In this document: positions 57,893-64,000 of the stretch, piece after piece
Numbering within the stretch: position 1 is the stretch's first letter
Layout: each line of letters opens with the position of its first letter
DNA from: Entomomonas moraniae
Lineage (GTDB): Bacteria > Pseudomonadota > Gammaproteobacteria > Pseudomonadales > Pseudomonadaceae
Assembly: GCF_003991975.1 (NCBI RefSeq)
Contig: NZ_CP029822.1
Coordinates: 2,815,648 to 2,879,647 of the forward strand
Direction of reading: 5' to 3'
DNA: 64,000 bases
The notes under the pieces: generated by a model
What the model was told of the DNA's origin: nothing
Database searches by the model: none
The model's input: the letters and a program-made list of their open reading frames with translations, nothing else
Position numbers and translations under genes: made by a program

Positions 57893-59521
57893 TTATTCCT
57901 CTTTTGGAATGGTTGTCTCGTTATTGATTGGAGTTAAAAAAGCAGCCTCCAACAATTGTTTTGTATAAGGATGTTGTGGAGCAGAAAAAAGTTGCTCTGT
58001 AGAGCCTTTTTCTACAACGTGTCCAGACTTTATGACCAATAGCTGATGGCTAAGTGCTTTTACCACGGCCAAGTCGTGACTAATAAATAAATAAGCAAGA
58101 TTATACTTCTCTTGGAGCGTTTTAAGAAGCTCTACTATTTGTTTTTGTACCGTACGGTCTAATGCTGAGGTTGGTTCATCTAATAAAATAAGCGAGGGTT
58201 TTAATACTAGTGCGCGTGCAATAGCAATCCTCTGACGTTGTCCTCCTGAAAACTCATGGGGATAACGGTTTATACTATCAGGGCTTAAGCCAACTTCATG
58301 CAAAACGTTAATGATAGCAGTTTCTTGCTCTTCTCGCGAACCTATGTGATGAATTTTAAGCCCTTCTCCAATAATTTGCCCTATAGATAAGCGTGGACTT
58401 AAACTGCCGTAAGGATCTTGGAAGACAACTTGCATTTGTCGACGGATCGGGCGCATTTGGCTTTGGGAGTATTGAGCGATATTTAAACCTTGAAAGTTTA
58501 TTCTGCCTTGGCTTTTTAATAACCTTAATATCGCTAGCCCTAAACTAGATTTGCCTGAGCCACTCTCACCGACAATGCCCAGTGTTTCTCCTTGGCGGAG
58601 AGTGATATCAATCCCGTCAACAGCTCTGAAGTAGTCTTGTTGTCGGCTAAGTAGCTTTTTAGGTAAGGGAAACCAGACTTTTAAATCATCAACTTTCAGG
58701 AGTTCCGCACCTAGTTTTCTAGAGGAGGGTGTTCCTGTTGGTTCAGCGGCAAGTAGTTCTTTTGTATAGGGTTGTTGGGGGGTAGAAAATAGTTGTTCAC
58801 AATCGGCTTGCTCAATAATTTTTCCATCTTTCATGACAAACACATAGTGAGCAAGACGTTTAACTATATTTAAGTCATGGCTAATAATTAGTAATGACAT
58901 TCCAAGGCGTGCTTGTAGTTCTTTAAGAAGTTCTAAAATTTTTAATTGGATTGTGACGTCTAAAGCGGTTGTTGGCTCATCGGCAATTAATAATTCAGGC
59001 TCACAGGCCAATGCCATGGCGATCATTACCCGTTGGCGCTGTCCTCCTGAAAGTTGATGAGGCAGTGAGTTGAGTTTTGTTTCAGGCTTCTCTATGCCTA
59101 CGAGGGTTAAAAGCTCAATAATACGTTGTTCGGCTTTCTTTCCCCTTATCCCTTTATGTAAATAAAGCACTTCTCCGATTTGTTTGCTGATTTTATGGAG
59201 AGGATTAAGTGATGTCATTGGTTCTTGGAATACCATCGCAATTCGATCGCCTCGAATAGCGCGCATGCTTTTGATGGGGAGTTTTAGCAGGTCTTTATTG
59301 TCGTAAATAATTGTGCCGGTGGGGGTTTTAGCTGTATCAGGTGGTAACAGGCGTAAAATAGAATAAGCTGTCACAGATTTACCAGAGCCACTTTCACCAA
59401 CCAGTGCAACTGTCTTGCCTCTAGGAATATTAAAACTAATATTATCTACTACACGGTGTACGTTATTTTCTGTCGTAAACTCGACAGAAAGGTCATGAAT
59501 TTCCATTAAGTTGTCGGTCAT
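57893..59521 (-). CDS. yejF: YejF-type dipeptide/oligopeptide ABC transporter ATPase (two NBDs)
   Basis: This is a 542-residue ATPase with two fused nucleotide-binding domains. Walker A GESGSGKSV and GESGSGKSS, and signatures LSGGQRQRV and FSGGQRQRI are visible in the two halves, each with an oligopeptide-type C-terminal extension (QPYTKELLAAEP, HPYTKQLLEA). It energises YejB/YejE. YejABEF imports peptides such as microcin C in E. coli. Confidence 0.94.
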   Translation of the reverse strand: MTDNLMEIHDLSVEFTTENNVHRVVDNISFNIPRGKTVALVGESGSGKSVTAYSILRLLPPDTAKTPTGTIIYDNKDLLKLPIKSMRAIRGDRIAMVFQEPMTSLNPLHKISKQIGEVLYLHKGIRGKKAEQRIIELLTLVGIEKPETKLNSLPHQLSGGQRQRVMIAMALACEPELLIADEPTTALDVTIQLKILELLKELQARLGMSLLIISHDLNIVKRLAHYVFVMKDGKIIEQADCEQLFSTPQQPYTKELLAAEPTGTPSSRKLGAELLKVDDLKVWFPLPKKLLSRQQDYFRAVDGIDITLRQGETLGIVGESGSGKSSLGLAILRLLKSQGRINFQGLNIAQYSQSQMRPIRRQMQVVFQDPYGSLSPRLSIGQIIGEGLKIHHIGSREEQETAIINVLHEVGLSPDSINRYPHEFSGGQRQRIAIARALVLKPSLILLDEPTSALDRTVQKQIVELLKTLQEKYNLAYLFISHDLAVVKALSHQLLVIKSGHVVEKGSTEQLFSAPQHPYTKQLLEAAFLTPINNETTIPKEE

Positions 59522-59523
59522 TC

Positions 59524-60561
59524 TTATCTCCTTGGGTCGAACGCATCACGCGCCGCTTCACCAATGAAAACAAGCAGTGACAGCATAATGGCTAACACTG
59601 AGAATGCACTGATACCCAGCCATGGGGCTTGTAGATTCTCTTTTCCTTGTTTAACTAGCTCACCTAAAGAGGGGGCTCCTGCCGGTAAACCAAAACCAAG
59701 AAAGTCTAACGAGGTGAGGATGCCAATAGCACCTGTTAATATAAAGGGCAAGAATGTCATGGTAGATACCATTGCATTAGGTAATATGTGTTTAAACATA
59801 ATACCGCCATTACGCATTCCTAAAGCACGAGCTGCTCTGACATACTCAAGATTACGCCCTCGTAAAAATTCAGCGCGAACGACATCGACTAAGGTCATCC
59901 ATGAAAATAGTAGCATGATGCCTAATAACCACCAAAAGTTAGGCTGGACAAAGCTAGATAAAATAATGAGTAGGTATAGCATGGGAAGACCTGACCAAAT
60001 TTCAATAAAGCGTTGGCCTATAAGGTCTACCCAACCACCATAATAACCTTGAATAGCCCCTGCAATAACGCCAATAAAAGCGCTAATGAGGGTGAGTGTT
60101 AATGCAAAAAGTATAGAAATACGAAAACCATAAATAATACGTGCTAAAACATCTCGGCCTTGGTCATCTGTTCCTAACCAGTTTTGTAATGATGGAGGCG
60201 AGGGTGCAGGTTCTTTGAGATCGTAGTTAATGCTTTGGTAGTTAAAGCGAATGGGCGGCCAAATCATCCATCCCCCTTTTTCTTCAATTAACTTTTGAAT
60301 ATAGGGGCCTTTGTAGTTTGCTTCTAATGGAAGCGGATTATCACCACCAAAAATATCTTCATTGTAGCGAACAAAAATTGGGAAGTACCAATGGTTGTCA
60401 TAGCGAAGGACAAGCGGCTTATCATTAGCAATAATTTCAGCCACTAAGCTAAAAATAAAAAGGGTGATAAAAATCCATAAGGATATCCAGCCACGTTTAT
60501 TTGCTTTAAATTGTGCGAATCGGCGTTGATTAAGGGGAGAAAAGTGGTTCATAAGTAGCAT
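59524..60561 (-). CDS. yejE: YejE-type ABC transporter permease
   Basis: This inner-membrane permease of about 345 residues has six transmembrane segments and the EAA-type loop VRAARALGMRNGGIMFKHILPNA. I start at ATG 60561 because AGGGA is eight bases upstream on the minus strand. A longer frame to 60588 lies inside yejB, and ATG 60552 (MNHFSPLNQRR) is also plausible. It pairs with YejB. Confidence 0.93.
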   Translation of the reverse strand: MLLMNHFSPLNQRRFAQFKANKRGWISLWIFITLFIFSLVAEIIANDKPLVLRYDNHWYFPIFVRYNEDIFGGDNPLPLEANYKGPYIQKLIEEKGGWMIWPPIRFNYQSINYDLKEPAPSPPSLQNWLGTDDQGRDVLARIIYGFRISILFALTLTLISAFIGVIAGAIQGYYGGWVDLIGQRFIEIWSGLPMLYLLIILSSFVQPNFWWLLGIMLLFSWMTLVDVVRAEFLRGRNLEYVRAARALGMRNGGIMFKHILPNAMVSTMTFLPFILTGAIGILTSLDFLGFGLPAGAPSLGELVKQGKENLQAPWLGISAFSVLAIMLSLLVFIGEAARDAFDPRR

Positions 60562-60562
60562 G

Positions 60563-61642
60563 TTAGTGTTCCCTGTTTGCAAAATCAATACGAGGGTCTA
60601 CTAGGCAATAGCACAAATCACTTAATAGCTTCATGAGAAGACCTAACAGGGTAAAAATAAACAGTGTGCCAAATACGACGGGGTAGTCGCGGTTGATAGC
60701 AGACTCAAAGCTTAAAAGTCCGAGCCCATCTAAGGAGAAGATGACCTCAATCAGCAGAGAGCTTGTAAAGAAAAGTCCCATAAATGCACTAGGAAAACCC
60801 GCAATAACAATTAACATGGCATTTCTAAAAACATGACCGTATAGCACTTGTTTTTCGGAGAGCCCTTTGGCACGCGCGGTGATGACATACTGTTTGCTGA
60901 TTTCATCCAAGAAACTATTTTTAGTTAAAAAGGTGAGTGTGGCGAAGTTACCAATAACCAGTGCTGTGATAGGTAGCGCGAGATGCCAGAAATAGTCTTT
61001 TATTTTTTCAAATAAGCTGAGGGTATCAAAATTATTAGAGACAAGACCTCGCAGTGGAAACCAGTCGAAATAACTCCCCCCCGCAAAAAGGATGATCAAT
61101 AAAATGGCAAATAAAAAAGCGGGGATTGCATAACCAATAATAACAATGCTACTGGTCCAAATATCAAATTTGCTATTGTGTCGTACTGCTTTGGTAATTC
61201 CTAAGGGAATAGAAACGAGGTACATAATTAATGTACTCCACAGCCCTAATGAAAGGGAGACGGGCATTTTCTCTAAGATAAGGTCAGTGACTTTGGTATC
61301 TCTATAGAAGCTATTGCCCAAATCGAAGGTAGCATAGTTTTTGACCATGATCCAAAAGCGCTGTGTTGCGGGTTTGTCAAAGCCATACATTTTTTTGATG
61401 TCTTCAACTAAGTCGGGATCTAAACCTTGCGCTCCTCGATAACCACTGCCTGATTTAACGTCGCCTCCACCACCGGTCGCTCGGCTTGCTGCTCCCCCTG
61501 ATGTGTCTAAGCCTTCTAATTTAGCAATCGTTTGTTCAACGGGGCCTCCAGGGGCGGCTTGAATGATGACAAAGTTTAATAAAAGAATACCAAATAAGGT
61601 TGGAATAATGAGTAGTAGTCGCCTTAATATATAGTCTGACAT
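60563..61642 (-). CDS. yejB: YejB-type ABC transporter permease
   Basis: This 359-residue permease of the DppB/OppB class begins [34 protein letters not shown] and contains the EAA loop [26 protein letters not shown] glycine/serine-rich insert ([22 protein letters not shown], about 48-69) follows the first helix, as in other YejB proteins. It lies between yejA (11 bp) and yejE. Confidence 0.94.
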   Translation of the reverse strand: MSDYILRRLLLIIPTLFGILLLNFVIIQAAPGGPVEQTIAKLEGLDTSGGAASRATGGGGDVKSGSGYRGAQGLDPDLVEDIKKMYGFDKPATQRFWIMVKNYATFDLGNSFYRDTKVTDLILEKMPVSLSLGLWSTLIMYLVSIPLGITKAVRHNSKFDIWTSSIVIIGYAIPAFLFAILLIILFAGGSYFDWFPLRGLVSNNFDTLSLFEKIKDYFWHLALPITALVIGNFATLTFLTKNSFLDEISKQYVITARAKGLSEKQVLYGHVFRNAMLIVIAGFPSAFMGLFFTSSLLIEVIFSLDGLGLLSFESAINRDYPVVFGTLFIFTLLGLLMKLLSDLCYCLVDPRIDFANREH

Positions 61643-61653
61643 AGGTAATATTC

Positions 61654-63507
61654 CTAGTTTTTTATCTTATCGCTATGGGTTGGCATAGCGTTAGATTTTG
61701 GTTGGTCAGTTGGTATATCAAGTGACCACCATGTATAAAGACCATAATCATAATCTGGCGCTTTAGTGGGTTGTCCAAATTTATTCCAGTAAGCAATCCG
61801 CCATTTGTCTGTATAGTAATTCCAAACAACATAGTGTCCCCACTGTAATACTCTGTCTAATGCTCTAGTATGCAAGATTAAGCTTTCTCTTGAGTCTGCT
61901 TGAATCAGCTGTTCAACCAGTTGATCTACCACAGGGTCTTTTAAGCCAATAATGTTTTGGCTACCAACAACATCGGCGTTGAATGATGACCAATAATTTC
62001 GTTGCTCGTTCCCCGGTGAATTGCTTTGCCCCCAAATATAAGAAACCATGTCATAATCATGTGATCGGATACGGTTGATGTATTGGGAAAGATCGACGCG
62101 CCTGATTTCCATATCAATACCAATTTCAGCTAGATTGGTTTTAAAAGGCAATAATACACGCTCAAGGTTTGTTTGGAACATTAGAAACTCAAAAGAAAGT
62201 TGTTTACCGTCTTTATCAACCATTTTGCCATCTTTGATTTCATAACCTGCCTCTTGTAAAAGGCGATAAGCTTTTCGTTGTTGTTCACGAATAATACCTG
62301 AGCCATCAGATTTTGGGGCTGTAAATACGGTGGTAAATACTTCTTCTGGAATTTTGCCTCTATAGGGTTCTAGAATTGTCAGCTCTTCTGCTGTAGGGAG
62401 CTCATGCGCTGCCATTTCTGAGTTATCAAAGTAACTGCTAAGGCGCTTATAGCTATTATAAAATAATTGGCGATTTGACCATTCAAAATCAAACAGTAAG
62501 CTGATAGCTTCACGAACTTTTTCATTTTGAAAGATAGGGCGACGAATGTTAAATGCAAAACCTTGAATAGCGGCAGGGTTATGATTAGTGATTTCTTTTT
62601 TTATTATTTTACCTTCTTTTAGTGGCTTGCTTTGGTAACCTGTAGCCCAACTTTTGGCTGAGTACTCAAGATTAAAGTCAAATTGCCCTGCTTTGAATGC
62701 CTCTAAAGCAACAGCCATGTCACGATAATAGTCAATAATGATTTTGTCAAAATTATAAAAGCCTTTGACGGCTGGTAAATCTTTTGCCCACCAGTGTTTT
62801 ACGCGCTCATAGTGGATGCTTGCATTAGGTTTTACTTCAGATATCTTATAAGGACCACTTCCTAATGGGGGCGTGAGAGATGTGGTATTAAAGTTTTTAT
62901 CTTGCCAGTAGTGTTTGGGGAGTATGGCAATGTCGCCCACTATCATTGGGAGTTCACGATTATTTTTGACTTTAAATGTGAATAATACCTGATGATTATT
63001 TTCTATAATGACTTTATCAACATCTGCATAATATTGGCGATAAAAAGGATGACCTTCTTTGCGAATAAGATTGAACGTATAGGCAACGTCTTCAGCAGTA
63101 ATGGGGTGCCCATCATGAAATCTGGCTTCTTTTCGTAGATAGAAACGTACCCAACTAGAGTCGGGTGCTTTATCCATCTTTTCTGCGATAAGCCCATATT
63201 TTGTGTTAGGCTCATCAAGGGATGGAGCCATCAAAGTGTCATAAATGAGATTAAGTTGATCGGCAGAAGTGCCTTTAGCAATGAATGGGTTGAGTGAGTC
63301 AAAACCGCCATTGCTTGATAATCTGAGAGTTCCCCCTTTGGGTGCGTTAGGGTTTACGTAGTCAAAAGATTTGAAGTTAGCAGGGTATTTAGGTGTTTCA
63401 TTATAAAGTGTCATTGCATGCTGGGGTCTTGCTTGGGTAAGCATACAAAAAGTGCTGAGTACAACGCATATAAAGAAGGATAAAAAGTTCTTTGTTTTTA
63501 ATTCCAT
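61654..63507 (-). CDS. yejA: YejA-type extracellular peptide-binding protein
   Basis: This is a 617-residue periplasmic binding protein of the oligopeptide family (SBP_bac_5). A signal peptide runs to about residue 26 ([12 protein letters not shown]). The mature protein has [41 protein letters not shown] and [11 protein letters not shown]. It is the first gene of the minus-strand yejABEF-fabI unit. Only one such protein is present in the window, while some Pseudomonas carry two. Confidence 0.94.
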   Translation of the reverse strand: MELKTKNFLSFFICVVLSTFCMLTQARPQHAMTLYNETPKYPANFKSFDYVNPNAPKGGTLRLSSNGGFDSLNPFIAKGTSADQLNLIYDTLMAPSLDEPNTKYGLIAEKMDKAPDSSWVRFYLRKEARFHDGHPITAEDVAYTFNLIRKEGHPFYRQYYADVDKVIIENNHQVLFTFKVKNNRELPMIVGDIAILPKHYWQDKNFNTTSLTPPLGSGPYKISEVKPNASIHYERVKHWWAKDLPAVKGFYNFDKIIIDYYRDMAVALEAFKAGQFDFNLEYSAKSWATGYQSKPLKEGKIIKKEITNHNPAAIQGFAFNIRRPIFQNEKVREAISLLFDFEWSNRQLFYNSYKRLSSYFDNSEMAAHELPTAEELTILEPYRGKIPEEVFTTVFTAPKSDGSGIIREQQRKAYRLLQEAGYEIKDGKMVDKDGKQLSFEFLMFQTNLERVLLPFKTNLAEIGIDMEIRRVDLSQYINRIRSHDYDMVSYIWGQSNSPGNEQRNYWSSFNADVVGSQNIIGLKDPVVDQLVEQLIQADSRESLILHTRALDRVLQWGHYVVWNYYTDKWRIAYWNKFGQPTKAPDYDYGLYTWWSLDIPTDQPKSNAMPTHSDKIKN

Positions 63508-63751
63508 GTGTTATCCATTTTTAATCATGTGCTGTATAGACCTTTGCTATAAATAGTGTGTTGACTATTTGCCAAAATGATTCTAGAAATACCATTTAAA
63601 ATCCTGTTATGATACCTCATTCATTATAGTAGTCATAGTTCCTTTGTTTTCTTTATTGTTACGATGATTGCCAACATTTTTGGTGAGTTAATATCTTGTA
63701 AAAAAAAGAAAGGAAAAAATATTATTACTTCTTGATTATCCATACTATAAC

Positions 63752-63777
63752 ATTAATTATAATAAGATTAATTATAA
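63752..63777. repeat. 11-bp direct repeat upstream of the Tim44-like gene
   Basis: ATTAATTATAA occurs at 63752-63762 and 63767-63777, one full 15-bp step apart, just before the ribosome site (GGAGAGG). It may be a regulator site or chance in AT-rich DNA. The rest of the 288-bp yejA gap shows nothing. Confidence 0.45.
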
Positions 63778-63795
63778 AGGGGAGAGGGTTTTTTA

Positions 63796-64000
63796 ATGCA
63801 ACGTGTTTTAAGTTTTTTTTCGATTGTTTTTCTTGCTGTGTCGATCATGGTAGTGAGTTTTGATGCCGAGGCAAGACGTTTTGGTGGTGGGCGTTCTTTT
63901 GGGAAAGCGCCTTCACATCAAACTCGTCAAGCAACGCCTAACCGGCCAGCAAATCAACCTAATAATCCACAAGCAGCACCTGGTAGAAGTTGGATGGGGC
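63796..64000 (+). CDS. Tim44-like domain membrane protein (3' truncated by window edge)
   Basis: The window holds 68 codons of the N-terminus: a hydrophobic signal/anchor (SFFSIVFLAVSIMVVSF), then ARRFGGGRSFGKAPSHQ and a Pro/Asn/Gln-rich stretch. This opening is typical of the COG4395 Tim44-like proteins of Pseudomonas. The domain itself is beyond the window, so the call rests on the N-terminus only. GGAGAGG lies upstream of ATG 63796. Confidence 0.75.
   Translation, partial: MQRVLSFFSIVFLAVSIMVVSFDAEARRFGGGRSFGKAPSHQTRQATPNRPANQPNNPQAAPGRSWMG

Noticed and set aside
1-64000. CRISPR arrays, tRNA/rRNA genes, insertion sequences or prophage
   Set aside because: Looked for by eye; no regularly spaced repeat series, cloverleaf sequence, transposase/integrase or phage gene was seen. 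A covariance and profile scan would be decisive.

Overview
The window reads as a chromosomal segment of an AT-rich gammaproteobacterium related to Pseudomonadaceae. The main support is gene content and order: a piuA/SEL1/piuC iron-uptake group, divergent bamE and fur with a Fur that looks strongly Pseudomonas-like, fabI next to a yejABEF transporter, cstA-ybdD-yjiA, and a periplasmic cyclohexadienyl dehydratase. The low GC, citrate fermentation genes and nonsense-interrupted genes would suit a host-associated lineage such as Entomomonas. The genus is inference from memory; no search was run.

Layout. 1-5.3 kb: 3' part of a TonB-dependent receptor, SEL1 protein, PiuC, peroxiredoxin, RibA and a BtuF-like binding protein. 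5.3-9.1 kb: a decaying patch with an autotransporter gene broken by one TGA and a GNAT acetyltransferase gene broken by one TAG. 9.1-20.3 kb: a citrate fermentation island with CitA/CitB-type two-component regulators, a 2HCT citrate carrier, an AEC carrier, a FAH-family enzyme and complete citCDEFXG. 20.4-35.7 kb: bamE, fur, cstA, ybdD, yjiA, a chagasin-type inhibitor, DUF2628, lysS, prfB (with programmed +1 frameshift), an unknown membrane protein, fumC, uvrA, pheC and an AhpD-like protein. 35.7-52.3 kb: the conserved rpsB-tsf-pyrH-frr-uppS-cdsA-dxr-rseP-bamA-skp-lpxD-fabZ-lpxB cluster. It departs from the usual form in three ways: a tandem DUF2071 pair sits between tsf and pyrH, lpxA is absent between fabZ and lpxB, and rnhB is inverted and paired with tcdA. 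52.3-64 kb: DUF486, an intact autotransporter paralogous to the broken one, a DUF1302 outer-membrane protein, fabI with yejFEBA (opposite strand), and the start of a Tim44-like gene.

The citrate island is the best candidate for an integrated system. CitA/CitB would sense citrate, CitS would import it, and citrate lyase (built by CitC, CitX and CitG) would split it to acetate and oxaloacetate. No oadGAB is present in the window. A FAH-family protein sits in the operon, and some members of that family are oxaloacetate decarboxylases, so it may replace OadGAB. This is a hypothesis.

I saw no tRNA, rRNA, CRISPR array, insertion sequence or phage gene.
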